From positions 1 to 55,551 of IMG/VR virus record IMGVR_UViG_3300042480_000654: 55,551 nt of DNA; one strand, written 5' to 3'. How positions within the stretch are numbered: position 1 is the stretch's first letter; every line of letters starts with the position of its first letter. The position numbers and the translations under genes were made by a program. The stretch is from a virus. The notes beneath the pieces were generated by a model. It made no database searches and was not told the DNA's origin. It saw only the letters and a program-made list of their open reading frames with translations. Below are positions 26,331 to 33,877 of this stretch, one piece after another.

Positions 26331-26561
26331 CTATTTCGTTGAAGGACAATCGCATTCAGGCTGCCCATCTGTCAATAGGCAACTTTCCTTTTCATGGGGG
26401 AACTGGACTCCCGGGCACGTCATCTGCGGCTCACCGACAATCTTCCCCTGCCGCCACAGGCGCCGTAGCTGGATGAACTCCTCAACGGCCACGCTCCCTG
26501 AGGCGATGGTCCGCATCTCCCCCTTGCCGGGCAGGTAGATTCGGTAGTGGGTGGGGTTCAC
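26331..26561 (-). CDS. Small hypothetical protein (GTG start)
   Basis: A 76-residue protein from the GTG of a GTGA overlap (VNPTHYRIYLPGKGEMRTIA...FIQLRRLWRQGKIVGEPQ). The upstream part of the longer frame looks non-coding. The C-terminus has three cysteines. Its end contains the TTGCCTATTGACA element. Function unknown. Confidence 0.6.
   Translation of the reverse strand: MNPTHYRIYLPGKGEMRTIASGSVAVEEFIQLRRLWRQGKIVGEPQMTCPGVQFPHEKESCLLTDGQPECDCPSTK
26370..26382 (-). promoter_or_regulatory. TTGCCTATTGACA element, excisionase-integrase module
   Basis: Third exact copy of the 13-mer, reading toward the excisionase and integrase genes. It lies within the 3' end of the upstream small gene. No clear -10 box is seen. 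Confidence 0.5.
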
Positions 26562-26704
26562 AGTGCAACCTCCACCACCTTGCAGATGGTTTTCCGGTGG
26601 CCTTTCCACAGCGATCTCGCCTCCTTCATGGTGTGGCACATGCCGATCAGGTTCCGCTTCTGGTAATCGCACCAGACAATGACGCGGTATTTCGGCGGTT
26701 TCAC
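26558..26704 (-). CDS. Small basic protein (48 aa)
   Basis: A short gene with GTGA overlaps at both ends. It reads VKPPKYRVIVWCDYQKRN then MCHTMKEARSLWKGH, with a beta-alpha pattern and three cysteines. The paired overlaps and codon use support it. Function unknown. Confidence 0.65.
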   Translation of the reverse strand: MKPPKYRVIVWCDYQKRNLIGMCHTMKEARSLWKGHRKTICKVVEVAL

Positions 26705-26958
26705 TGGGTTCCTTTCTCGCGCTCAGCAAGCATGGCGTCGGCGAATACGTAGGCCATCTTGGCAATATCGGATGGTGGTTTCCTGACCATCGCCCCGTCG
26801 GCCAGTATGCCAACCAATGCCTGCCCCGCGAACCAGTCGCGGAGGGTCATGCCTACACTGGCTTGGTATTGATGCCAAACCCGACCGTCTTCGCCGTGCA
26901 TGGTGTCGCCGAGTGGTCCATGTGGAAAAGCGGGTCCGCCTGTTGGGTCAGTGCTCAC
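26701..26958 (-). CDS. Conserved small phage protein (GMxLRDWFAGQAL)
   Basis: An 85-residue protein starting at the GTG of a GTGA overlap. TGGPAFPHG, GMTLRDWFAGQALVGI and AKMAYVFADAMLAERE are the blocks of a very widespread small phage protein of unknown function. Length and motif order fit that family. Confidence 0.75.
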   Translation of the reverse strand: MSTDPTGGPAFPHGPLGDTMHGEDGRVWHQYQASVGMTLRDWFAGQALVGILADGAMVRKPPSDIAKMAYVFADAMLAEREKGTQ

Positions 26959-27125
26959 TTGCTCCCTCCCTTGTTCTTCCGTCTCCGCGAATAGGCGCTG
27001 GCCGGGTCGGGGTGGAGGCGTGCCCAAGCCGCGGCGGCCTTGTAGATGCTCATGGGTGAGCCCATTTCCGGATGGCCGGCGGGCAGGGACTTGCCTAGGT
27101 GGCCGGCTTCAATTCTGACTTTCAT
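26955..27125 (-). CDS. Small basic hypothetical protein
   Basis: A 56-residue protein from the ATG at 27125 (MKVRIEAGHLGKSLPAG), ending in a basic tail (YSRRRKNKGGSK). It overlaps the preceding gene's end by 17 bases and the next gene by GTGA. Function unknown. Confidence 0.6.
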   Translation of the reverse strand: MKVRIEAGHLGKSLPAGHPEMGSPMSIYKAAAAWARLHPDPASAYSRRRKNKGGSK

Positions 27126-27390
27126 TGGTTTCCTTTGGTTCGTTGTGGAGGACTGACTTCGTTGCTTCCTTGGCGCCCTGCTGGAAAAGGGGGTAGACCC
27201 CGAATCGCTTGGCGTCGCTGGCCGCAAACTGGAACCCCAGCTTCCGGAGGCGATCAATCTGCCTGTCCGGGTGGGTGGTCCGGCCCGACTGGATGGCCAG
27301 GGCCAGACTCATGCCCATATGCCAGCCGAAGGCGGTGATGGCGGACTCGTAGTTGGGCGTAGGCGCCCATTTGGTGGGTGGGTTGGTCAC
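27109..27390 (-). CDS. Hypothetical protein (GTG start)
   Basis: A 93-residue protein from the GTG of a GTGA overlap (VTNPPTKWAPTPNYESAIT). SAITAFGWHMGMSLALAIQS then HPDRQIDRLRKLGFQF suggest two helices. Function unknown. Confidence 0.6.
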   Translation of the reverse strand: MTNPPTKWAPTPNYESAITAFGWHMGMSLALAIQSGRTTHPDRQIDRLRKLGFQFAASDAKRFGVYPLFQQGAKEATKSVLHNEPKETNESQN

Positions 27391-27551
27391 TTGTTTCCTT
27401 TCCTGTAGTTCTTCCGATAGTTCCGCATAAACTGGATGGCCACCGCATACCGTTCCGGGCTGGCCCATTTCTCCCGGAATCTTTCCCCGCGCTTCTCGTA
27501 TGCAAGGAACCGATAGCCGTCGGCCCTCGTATCGCCTTGCTTGAAATCCAT
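27387..27551 (-). CDS. Small basic protein (54 aa)
   Basis: A short gene with its stop in a GTGA overlap with the next gene. It reads MDFKQGDTRADGYRFLAYEK, then WASPERYAVAIQFMRNYRKN, with a strongly basic end. Related Trp-x-Ser-Pro-Glu peptides occur in phages and plasmids, without known function. Confidence 0.65.
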   Translation of the reverse strand: MDFKQGDTRADGYRFLAYEKRGERFREKWASPERYAVAIQFMRNYRKNYRKGNK

Positions 27552-27574
27552 TGGCTACTTTTGGTTGGAGTTCC

Positions 27575-27916
27575 CTATGCCCATCTTTCCCGCCCGGCCC
27601 AATCGAGCCCGCGGAAAACCTTCCCGTCCCTCACATCCCCGCGGACAGGCAGCCCATTGGCCCGCTTGACCAGCGTAATAGTGCGGGCCGTTACCCCCAT
27701 ATCCTGGATGATCCGGACGTATTCCTCCCCAGCCTCCAGTCGCCTAAGGATTTCCGGGGTGACTTCCTTCATCCGGGCCGGCGACAAGGGCGCCCCGTTG
27801 CGGTGGGAACGCTTGCCCCGTGGTGCTGAGTGAGAAGACGGGGCAGTGTGGCGGATAAGCCCCTTGGCCGCACAGGCTTTGGCGGCGTTGGCCAGTTCTA
27901 GGAGGGCGGGGTTCAT
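27575..27916 (-). CDS. Putative HTH protein
   Basis: A 113-residue protein from the ATG of an ATGA overlap (MNPALLELANAAKACAAKGL). A basic Ser/Arg-rich middle is followed by VTPEILRRLEAGEEYVRI and MGVTARTITLVKRANGLPVR, a plausible resolvase-type helix-turn-helix. It may be a DNA-binding regulator. Confidence 0.55.
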   Translation of the reverse strand: MNPALLELANAAKACAAKGLIRHTAPSSHSAPRGKRSHRNGAPLSPARMKEVTPEILRRLEAGEEYVRIIQDMGVTARTITLVKRANGLPVRGDVRDGKVFRGLDWAGRERWA

Positions 27917-28158
27917 TTCAGTGATACGGTGAAGTGGATGTTGCTGCCGGTGGTTTCGGATTGACCGCTTTTGTAGCCGACGAAGGCCGTGAACTCGGCG
28001 AACCGCATACGGGGATCGTATCCGCCCATATTCGGGCTGAAGGCAATCCCGCGCTTCCCCCACTTCCGGCGGGCCATCCGGTCCGCGAAGATTTGGGCGG
28101 CCTCCCGCATTCCTTCCGCCTTCACATTCCTCATCCCGGAGCATAGGTAGGTATTCAC
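27913..28158 (-). CDS. Hypothetical protein (GTG start)
   Basis: An 81-residue protein starting at the GTG of a GTGA overlap. A helix MREAAQIFADRMARRKWGKR is followed by strands (FAEFTAFVGYKSG). The pattern of a basic helix followed by sheet is seen in small phage and plasmid proteins. Function unknown. Confidence 0.55.
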   Translation of the reverse strand: MNTYLCSGMRNVKAEGMREAAQIFADRMARRKWGKRGIAFSPNMGGYDPRMRFAEFTAFVGYKSGQSETTGSNIHFTVSLK

Positions 28159-28511
28159 AGGGAGCCTTTCGCCTTCAGGAGGACACGCCTTGCTTTCGCA
28201 ATTGTCTCATCGGAAGGCATTTCGTTCTCCGTTTCATCTATCCATTTCAGGAACAACTCAAGCGCCTCAACCATCTCCGGCGTAAGGTTTACCACCTTCA
28301 CGATATACTCCGCATTGGCCGCCGCGACCAGCTTGTTTGGGTTCCCCATGTTCACCACGGGCGCCCCGTCCTTGTCGGCCACAAAGCGGCGGTCGTGGAC
28401 GAACCAAGGGAGCGGGCTATGGGCCGGCAGCTCCCCATACGCATCCGCCTTGGCCTTGGCGTGGGCGGTTGAGGAGTAGAGATTGGCGGACTGGATTGCT
28501 TTGGTTTTCAT
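28155..28511 (-). CDS. HxPLPW-type conserved protein
   Basis: A 118-residue protein. SPLPWFVHDRRFVADKDG, then NKLVAAANAEYIVKVVNLTPEMVEALELF, follows the pattern of the common phage proteins that read 'H-x-P-x-P-W ... N-A-x-x-I'. Function unknown. It overlaps the next gene by GTGA. Confidence 0.6.
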   Translation of the reverse strand: MKTKAIQSANLYSSTAHAKAKADAYGELPAHSPLPWFVHDRRFVADKDGAPVVNMGNPNKLVAAANAEYIVKVVNLTPEMVEALELFLKWIDETENEMPSDETIAKARRVLLKAKGSL

Positions 28512-28523
28512 TGGCTTGGCAGG

Positions 28524-28964
28524 TTAGTAGCGGACGAGGTAGGTAGTGCCCTGATATTTCACTTCCGAATAGTCAACGCGGAGGTTGTCGGCCGTTTTGT
28601 CCCAGTCGATTGCGATGTAGCCGGGCAAGTCTTTCGGCAAGTCGCCAATGTCCTCCAGAAGCTCCATACAGTAGTCAACGAACTCGCTTTCCGGGATCAT
28701 CGTCGCCCCGTCTTTCCAGTCGCTGATTTCCTCGCTGAGGGATTCCAGTTCCGCGAGTTCCTTCTGTTCGTCCTCGTCAAAGTCGGCCTCCAGCTTTTCG
28801 AGTTCTTCAACCGCCTTCTCGAATGCTTCCGGACTGGCCGTCTCGTCTGCCTCCGTCTCGTCCCGTTGCTCAATGGCTTCGTCGATGGCGTCCCGCTTGG
28901 CCTCCAGTTCTTCAAGCCGTTCCTGAAGGTCGCGGGTGTCAATGATTCCAGAATTACGTGGCAT
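28524..28964 (-). CDS. Acidic coiled-coil protein
   Basis: A 146-residue, very acidic protein. Residues 10-90 are a Glu-rich coiled coil (LQERLEELEAKRDAIDEAIE). The C-terminal part, LPGYIAIDWDKTADNLRVDY, is a conserved block of proteins carried on plasmids and phages. Such acidic proteins are sometimes DNA mimics, but nothing here proves that. Confidence 0.6.
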   Translation of the reverse strand: MPRNSGIIDTRDLQERLEELEAKRDAIDEAIEQRDETEADETASPEAFEKAVEELEKLEADFDEDEQKELAELESLSEEISDWKDGATMIPESEFVDYCMELLEDIGDLPKDLPGYIAIDWDKTADNLRVDYSEVKYQGTTYLVRY

Positions 28965-29057
28965 AGCTTTGTCTTTCCTGTCGCCCGGCCTCCGCGTAAT
29001 TGCCGAGGGCGGGCCGCAAGAGCCGGAAGGATTCGCTCCGGCGGGCGGGGCGCTGGA

Positions 29058-29447
29058 TCAATCCTCCGCCAAGTCCTGAAGGACGAGCTTCTGGCAATCC
29101 GGCGGCAAGTCGGCAAACCGGATGCGCTTGCCAAGGTGGTTACGCCCGCCAAGGCGGCAAGGCGGGAAGTCTGCCGGCCCACGGTCGCTTTCCCCATGCT
29201 GGCCGAATCCCTGAGGATGGAATGGCTCCGTGCTCATGCCCGCGTAGGCGAAGCTGTCCGGAGAGTAGCGGGTGCCATCCTTCTGGATCATCGGCTTCAG
29301 GTAGACGGCGGTGTAGCGGTCAAACGTGCCGCCCCTGTTTGGCCCACCGTTATCGTAAAACCTGGCCAGCTTGTTGCGGGTGTTGACGAGGCGGGCGCGG
29401 ATTGCCATATGGTCGGTTTGCTTTTGGGATTTGGTTAGAGAGTTCAT
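29058..29447 (-). CDS. Plasmid-type conserved hypothetical protein
   Basis: A 129-residue protein. NTRNKLARFYDNGGPNRGGT, FDRYTAVYLKPMI and RIRFADLPPDCQKLVLQDL are typical of a family seen on plasmids and phages. It is the first gene, going leftward, after the ATGA-linked train changes to spaced genes. Function unknown. Confidence 0.6.
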   Translation of the reverse strand: MNSLTKSQKQTDHMAIRARLVNTRNKLARFYDNGGPNRGGTFDRYTAVYLKPMIQKDGTRYSPDSFAYAGMSTEPFHPQGFGQHGESDRGPADFPPCRLGGRNHLGKRIRFADLPPDCQKLVLQDLAED

Positions 29448-29483
29448 CGGTTTTGCAGTTGTTCGTTATGGTCTAGGAAATTG

Positions 29484-30032
29484 TCACTTGGCTTCCATTT
29501 CAAAGTCTTCGCGGCAAGCCCTGGCGGCCTCTTCACGACTAGGAAATTCCTCTTCACTTGCCCACTGCTCAACCTCGGAATCGGACGTCTCGAAATACCA
29601 GCGGCCCGTCTCCGGATTGCGGGTAACGGCCCGCCCGTTACCCTGAAGCCATTCGTCGCTCACCTGCCCGAAATCTTCCGGAAGCAGGTAGTGCTCCCCG
29701 AAAATCTTGGCCGCATCTTGCAAAGCATCCCCGATTTCGTCCGGATATCCACGGTCCCAGAAGCCTACGCCGTGGCCGTTCCGGCTAAACCAGAAGTCCC
29801 GCCCGTTTTGATCATCGTCGCCGGCCTTGGCCAGCAATTCAGCGTTGGCTTCCTGGAATGACCGGCAAGCCACGTCCGCTTCCAGAATCCACCAAGCGGG
29901 GAGTTCGGGCGCCAGTTCATCGGCCCGCCCACATTCGGCGTAATCGCAGCCGGAAGGCGGGTAGGCGTCGGTTGTAAACAGGGCGGCCTCTACGTAGCCG
30001 CGGAGGAATGGGGAGGCTTCGGAGAGTTTCAT
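29484..30032 (-). CDS. Plasmid-type conserved hypothetical protein
   Basis: A 182-residue protein from the ATG at 30032 (MKLSEASPFLRGYVEAAL). The block FWFSRNGHGVGFWDRGY is the hallmark of a family found on plasmids, integrative elements and phages; its role is unknown. A C-terminal Glu-rich part (SEVEQWASEEEF) follows. The CTAGGAAAT motif lies just after its stop. Confidence 0.65.
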   Translation of the reverse strand: MKLSEASPFLRGYVEAALFTTDAYPPSGCDYAECGRADELAPELPAWWILEADVACRSFQEANAELLAKAGDDDQNGRDFWFSRNGHGVGFWDRGYPDEIGDALQDAAKIFGEHYLLPEDFGQVSDEWLQGNGRAVTRNPETGRWYFETSDSEVEQWASEEEFPSREEAARACREDFEMEAK

Positions 30033-30045
30033 TTGGTAAAGTGGG

Positions 30046-30198
30046 TTATGGGTTACGGCTGGAAATCCAAATTGCAGAGTCATTCCGGGCATCCCGCTTG
30101 GTCCGGCAGTAGCCGCCGGCCAGTAGGTTGCCCGCGTTGTCGGTGACGGACCAGAGCCAAGCCCGGCCGGTTTTCGTAAAGGTTGCGTTCATTGTCAT
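30046..30198 (-). CDS. Small hypothetical protein (50 aa)
   Basis: A short gene with a good upstream site: TAGGAGACA precedes the ATG at 30198. It reads MTMNATFTKTGRAWLWSVTD then AGGYCRTKRDARNDSAIWIS, a beta-rich pattern. It fills the gap between two plasmid-type genes. Function unknown. Confidence 0.6.
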   Translation of the reverse strand: MTMNATFTKTGRAWLWSVTDNAGNLLAGGYCRTKRDARNDSAIWISSRNP

Positions 30199-30212
30199 TG
30201 TCTCCTAGGAAA

Positions 30213-30419
30213 TTACAGGCCCAAAAGTTCCCGCTGGCGGGCCGTCCCGAACTGGCGGACGTAGGCGTTGACCTCCCCGGCAGTTTCGGGGCAGATGCCG
30301 TTACGGTGGGTTTCGGGAAGGTCGCCGTTCGTTTGGATAGTGAAGGGGCGGGCGCCGGGGATAGTTACCCGGACGATTCGGTTTCCGTTGCGGTCGCGGT
30401 CGGTGGTGCAGGTTGTCAT
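30213..30419 (-). CDS. Small hypothetical protein
   Basis: A 68-residue protein: MTTCTTDRDRNGNRIVRVTI, then PFTIQTNGDLPETHRNG and a basic C-terminal helix. The pattern resembles small proteins of plasmid accessory regions. Its stop overlaps the CTAGGAAATT motif. Function unknown. Confidence 0.6.
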   Translation of the reverse strand: MTTCTTDRDRNGNRIVRVTIPGARPFTIQTNGDLPETHRNGICPETAGEVNAYVRQFGTARQRELLGL

Positions 30420-30428
30420 GGGATAGCC

Positions 30429-30692
30429 TTAGGAATTGACGGGGACGTTGGTAGCGGTGGCGATGGCGGCGCGAAGCCCGGCCTTTGCGTCCCCGTCCAT
30501 TGGCCCGGGGCTTGTGTTATCTTCCAACGCCCGCAATGCGGAGAGGCAAGCGGCCAGCAATTCCGGGGCGGAGGCGATTAGGCGGGCGTTGGCTTCGGAT
30601 TTCGGCCCGGTGTCGCAACTGATCACGCCGTCTTGCGTGTCCACAAGGTCGCCGTCGTTTAGCCAAGGCCCGGGAGTGTGGGTCAATTTCAT
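30429..30692 (-). CDS. HTPGPW-type conserved small protein
   Basis: An 87-residue protein from the ATG at 30692. HTPGPWLNDGDLVDTQDG and ANARLIASAPELLAACLSAL are the blocks of one of the commonest small phage protein families. The function is unknown. The frame upstream of 30692 is not coding-like. Confidence 0.75.
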   Translation of the reverse strand: MKLTHTPGPWLNDGDLVDTQDGVISCDTGPKSEANARLIASAPELLAACLSALRALEDNTSPGPMDGDAKAGLRAAIATATNVPVNS

Positions 30693-30773
30693 TCTAGTTT
30701 TCCAGTTAGGGGTCCGGCTAATTCCGGCCCGCCTTGCCCGCCGACCTGAGCCGGAAGGCAACGCGGGGCGGGA

Positions 30774-31637
30774 CTACCAAGCCATCGCCTTGGCGAACCG
30801 TTCAATCTCCGGCCAAGCTATCCGGTGGCAACCGGCGACGATTCCCTGATCATTCACGGCGTCCAATTGGTAGCCGCCGACAGTGTGGGCTTCCCCGTTC
30901 TTATGCCATCCCCGGGAACGGAGCGCGGAAGCAAAGCGGAAAGTCCGTTCCGCATCGGCCAAGGGAACCCGGGCGCCCTTAGTTGTCACAAGCTCCAATC
31001 CCTCCGCCCGGAGCATTACGGGCCAATGGTAGGAAGGCCGCACGGCAGCATCCCCGGCCAGCCAAGCCGCGATTTCCTCTGCGTCACGGGCAAGCCTAGC
31101 CTTCTCCCGTTCCCGGGCCAGCTTGGCCGCCTTGGCCTTGGCGCGAGTCTCCGCCGCGGCCAGCCGGGAAACCGTCTTTTCGTCCACCTTGCGACGGAGC
31201 CCGAAGAAAGCGGAGATTTCCCCGGCCTTGCGGATACAGGCCGCTTGCGCCGCAAGGTAGCTGTCCCTGCCCGTCCGCGCCTTGGCGGCCTTGCTGGCGT
31301 GGATTGCCGCCGTCTTTACCGCATGATCAAACAATTCGCTTGGCTTCACGTCCGCCAAGCTCATTCCGCGCCCGATTCCGTCAGCAACAAACACGGGAAC
31401 TCCGCCCGGAATTGCGCGGCGAACTTCGTTTTGTGCCTTGGCTGTGGTGACGGAGTAGCTTGTCGCGTTGAAAATGACGAAAGGCTTGCCCTTGTGCTCG
31501 CAATGGCGGGCGATTTCCGTCGCGTAGCTGAGAATTGCTGGCCCGTTGAATGAGAGATTGCCGGGGCATCGGCCATGCGGGGCGGACTTGTGAGCCCAAA
31601 CGTGGGGGAGTTCTGCGGAAGTGAAGACTGTTTTCAT
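30774..31637 (-). CDS. Conserved plasmid/phage protein with central coiled coil
   Basis: A 287-residue protein. ELPHVWAHKSAPHGRCPGNLSFNGPAI, PFVIFNATSYSVTTAKAQNEVRRAI and the C-terminal VGGYQLDAVNDQGIVAGCHRI match a family widely seen on plasmids and large phages. The middle (about 145-195) is an Ala/Lys/Arg coiled coil. Function unknown, though its spread suggests a general mobile-element role. Confidence 0.65.
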   Translation of the reverse strand: MKTVFTSAELPHVWAHKSAPHGRCPGNLSFNGPAILSYATEIARHCEHKGKPFVIFNATSYSVTTAKAQNEVRRAIPGGVPVFVADGIGRGMSLADVKPSELFDHAVKTAAIHASKAAKARTGRDSYLAAQAACIRKAGEISAFFGLRRKVDEKTVSRLAAAETRAKAKAAKLAREREKARLARDAEEIAAWLAGDAAVRPSYHWPVMLRAEGLELVTTKGARVPLADAERTFRFASALRSRGWHKNGEAHTVGGYQLDAVNDQGIVAGCHRIAWPEIERFAKAMAW

Positions 31638-31656
31638 TGCTTTGAGGGATTGGAGG

Positions 31657-31755
31657 TTACAGGGGCAGGAAAATGAGGGCGATGGAGTAGGCTAGCAGGC
31701 TCGCCACTACGGCGAAGACCAGGAAGGCGACAAGGAAGGAAAGGATGGGGCGCAT
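31657..31755 (-). CDS. Single-span membrane microprotein (32 aa)
   Basis: A 33-codon frame from an ATG in a 125-base gap. It reads MRPILSFLVAFLVFAVVASL and then more hydrophobic residues, one membrane helix with a basic N-terminus. Codon use fits the neighbours. Possible roles are toxin, holin-like or membrane regulator; none can be assigned. Confidence 0.5.
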   Translation of the reverse strand: MRPILSFLVAFLVFAVVASLLAYSIALIFLPL

Positions 31756-31762
31756 ATGTGGA

Positions 31763-32089
31763 TTAACGGTTAGATTTAAGGATGCCGGCCGCTTCCATCG
31801 CCTTCCGCCAATACTTGGCAAGGCGGGGCGGATTTGATCGGCAAAAATGGATTGATTCGGATTCGTAAGCGCCAGTCCGGAAATCCTGCTCTGCGTAGCT
31901 GGTCAGCCATTCCCCAACGCGGCCCGATGCTGGCCGATCTGAGCATTCCGGGAAGCCTTCCATTTCGCGGACAAGCTCCCGGAAGGTGAATTCCCGCTCT
32001 TCAAAAACGAATCCGCGCTCCGCGGCTTCGCCATAGCTGGCCGATTCGTCCGTCACAATCTCAAATGTTTTGCTGATCAGGATGGGCAT
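31763..32089 (-). CDS. Plasmid-type conserved hypothetical protein
   Basis: A 108-residue protein from the ATG at 32089 (MPILISKTFEIVTDESASYG). EAAERGFVFEEREFTFRELVREM and SIHFCRSNPPRLAKYWRKAM match a family well known from plasmids and integrative elements. Function unknown. Confidence 0.65.
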   Translation of the reverse strand: MPILISKTFEIVTDESASYGEAAERGFVFEEREFTFRELVREMEGFPECSDRPASGRVGEWLTSYAEQDFRTGAYESESIHFCRSNPPRLAKYWRKAMEAAGILKSNR

Positions 32090-32109
32090 AACAAGGGGAG
32101 GTTTGGCGG

Positions 32110-32445
32110 TTAGGGTGCGAGCTTGCGATCCGTCGCATTGGAACCGACGAAATAGGGGCGCATATTGTGGGACCAATAGTGGCCGGAAATTCCGAGGTCC
32201 GTGATTTCCTTCTTTTCCCATTCGGCCATGGCCGGGTCAAACTTCACAAGCCGTCCGTCGCTTAGGGTGTAAAGGAAAGTGAGTTTATCAAAATACCAAC
32301 GGTCCCGCCGGCAATCCATGTATCCGGAAAGGTAGGCCCATTCGTATGCCGGGAGGTTGAATTCCTTTCGCAATTCAAGCCAGCGACGTGTAAGCTCTTC
32401 GCTGGCCATGCCGTAGCATTCGGCCCTTGAAAGCAAGCCTTGCAC
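32110..32445 (-). CDS. Hypothetical protein, start uncertain
   Basis: A 111-residue frame from a GTG at 32445; an ATG at 32409 (MASEELTRRW) is equally likely. YEWAYLSGYMDCRRDRWYFD and ITDLGISGHYWSHNM are distinctive, Trp/Tyr-rich and beta-like. Function unknown. Confidence 0.55.
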   Translation of the reverse strand: MQGLLSRAECYGMASEELTRRWLELRKEFNLPAYEWAYLSGYMDCRRDRWYFDKLTFLYTLSDGRLVKFDPAMAEWEKKEITDLGISGHYWSHNMRPYFVGSNATDRKLAP

Positions 32446-32577
32446 GCGAGTCTTCGCGGCGGACGGGGAACGGGGACGGAGTTTTCATTGGTAGGGATAG
32501 CTAGGAAAAGGAGCGGTTCATTCCGCCCCCACCATAACCCCCGGCCGGTTAGGCCAGAGGCTAGGGCGGGAGTCCGG

Positions 32578-32814
32578 TTAGATTTGCCCCTCTTGCCAGA
32601 AGGAAAGGCCAGAAAAACTACCGTCCGCCCGGTATGTGAAGGCCAAGCGGGAAACGTGGGCGCGAGGGTTCTCTAGGACAATTTCAACGTCGCCTTCCGC
32701 TTCCGGGGAGGAAATTCGGCAAACTCGGTAGGTTGCGCCGTCCTCCTTCTGGAAGGCGAGAACTTGGGAAGTGACAGCTTGAGCGAATGTGACAAGGTTT
32801 GTGGTGCGCTTCAT
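32578..32814 (-). CDS. Small hypothetical protein
   Basis: A 78-residue protein from the ATG at 32814 (MKRTTNLVTFAQAVTSQVL). Alternating strands (ATYRVCRISSPEAEGDVEIV, SRLAFTYRADGSFSG) suggest a small beta protein. It is the first gene of the long minus-strand region, so its promoter should lie in 32815-33208. Function unknown. Confidence 0.6.
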   Translation of the reverse strand: MKRTTNLVTFAQAVTSQVLAFQKEDGATYRVCRISSPEAEGDVEIVLENPRAHVSRLAFTYRADGSFSGLSFWQEGQI

Positions 32815-33208
32815 GAGTGTGATGTGTGAGATGTGATTTGTTGCGACGAGAGATACTAGGAAATGGCGATCCCCGCTTGCGCCGCGTTCGCGACACTCCA
32901 ATCGCATCAACGCATCCGGATACGTGGATATGTTGCAAATGTTTTACCCCTAAAACAAATTGCCGCAGAACACGACAACAGGCCCGCCACCGTTGGATTG
33001 CAAGCACTTACAAAAGGAGCCTTTCCGGGCAAATCCGGGAGCGCGAAGAGCCCCCCGGAGTCCCCTTTGGCCTGGCCGGTAGGTGCGTGTGGTATCAAAT
33101 ACATAGGTTTGTAACGGTCACGGCTTGTTTTGGATTTTGGCTTTGGGTTTTTTGGGCTCATTTCCATTTCTTGATTTACTTGTGGGGGCCTTTGGGGACA
33201 CTTCTTGC
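32815..33208. promoter_or_regulatory. 394-base divergent gap
   Basis: This is the longest gap. It separates the leftward accessory genes from the rightward HNH and replication genes. It holds a perfect inverted repeat GTTTTA-CCCC-TAAAAC at 32941-32956, a CTAGGAAAT motif at 32856-32864, and repeated CACA/CTCACA-like words just before the minus start. Promoters for both directions are expected, but I could not place them with confidence. Confidence 0.45.
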
Positions 33209-33829
33209 ATGACTAAAAAAGAACGCAAGAAGCTATATCTTGCCCGCCGATTATCTTCCGGGAAATGCGCCCACTGCAAAAGCCCGGTGGCCCCCGGTAA
33301 GACGTGCTGCCAGCGCCATCTGGACATACTCAAGACAAACCACGCCATAAGGCTAAAGAACCGTGATCTGCTTGGGCTTTGCGTGAAATGCGGAGGGGCC
33401 GTGTCTAAGGGTCGCTATTGTGATCGGCATCACCTAATGAGGAGGGCAATCCGGTCCGCGAGAAAGCTAACGGCGATTGGCAGGGTTGAGCGGAGCATAA
33501 AGAAGCGACTGAGGGCAGTAACGCGCCATGCCGCCCCAGTCCCATTCAAGGAGCTGGTTGGATGTTCCTCTCGGGAACTAGTCACCCACCTCGAATCCCT
33601 GTGGAAGCCGGGAATGAGCTGGTCGAACTACGGCTGGGGGACTGGAAAGTGGCAGTTGGACCATATCCGCCCGATCTGCTCATTTGACCGGACTTCCCGG
33701 GAGGGCCTGAAGGAAGCCTTCCACTTCAGCAATACCCAGCCATTGTGGCATGAGGAGAACATGGCGAAGGCTGCTTCCATTCCTGAGGAGTCCTCTGGAG
33801 ATTTGTCTATGCGTTCGTGCCCTGCCTGA
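33209..33829 (+). CDS. HNH endonuclease with zinc knuckles
   Basis: A 206-residue protein from the ATG at 33209. Two zinc-knuckle-like units (GKCAHCKSPVAPGKTCCQRHL and LCVKCGGAVSKGRYCDRHH) are followed by an HNH domain: THLESLWKPGMSWSNYG, QLDHIRPICSFD and FHFSNTQPLWHEENM. Catalytic His/Asn positions appear present. The domain is homologous to that of the gene at 50246. It is probably a mobile, self-standing homing-type nuclease at a module joint. Confidence 0.8.
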   Translation: MTKKERKKLYLARRLSSGKCAHCKSPVAPGKTCCQRHLDILKTNHAIRLKNRDLLGLCVKCGGAVSKGRYCDRHHLMRRAIRSARKLTAIGRVERSIKKRLRAVTRHAAPVPFKELVGCSSRELVTHLESLWKPGMSWSNYGWGTGKWQLDHIRPICSFDRTSREGLKEAFHFSNTQPLWHEENMAKAASIPEESSGDLSMRSCPA

Positions 33830-33832
33830 GAT

Positions 33833-33845
33833 TTGCCCCTTGACA
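33833..33845 (+). promoter_or_regulatory. TTGCCCCTTGACA element, early module
   Basis: A two-mismatch variant of the 13-mer found at three minus-strand sites, here reading rightward just after the HNH stop and 32 bases before the next start. TTGACA is followed after 17 bases by AACCCTCCCCC, nearly the same as downstream of the 38587 copy. Confidence 0.4.
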
Positions 33846-33877
33846 AGGAATCCCCTCCCGCCAACCCTCCCCCAACA

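Noticed and set aside
26005-26355. 116-residue minus frame overlapping the gene at 25836-26306
   Set aside because: No coupling to neighbours; the other frame ends in ATGA with the excisionase gene.
29539-29548. Extra CTAGGAAATT copy
   Set aside because: It lies inside the coding part of the 29484-30032 gene, so it was not counted with the gap motifs.
32375-32488. 37-codon minus frame starting MKTPSPFPVRRED
   Set aside because: It follows a CTAGGAAAA motif and has an ATG, but coding character fades after a dozen codons and it overlaps a better frame.
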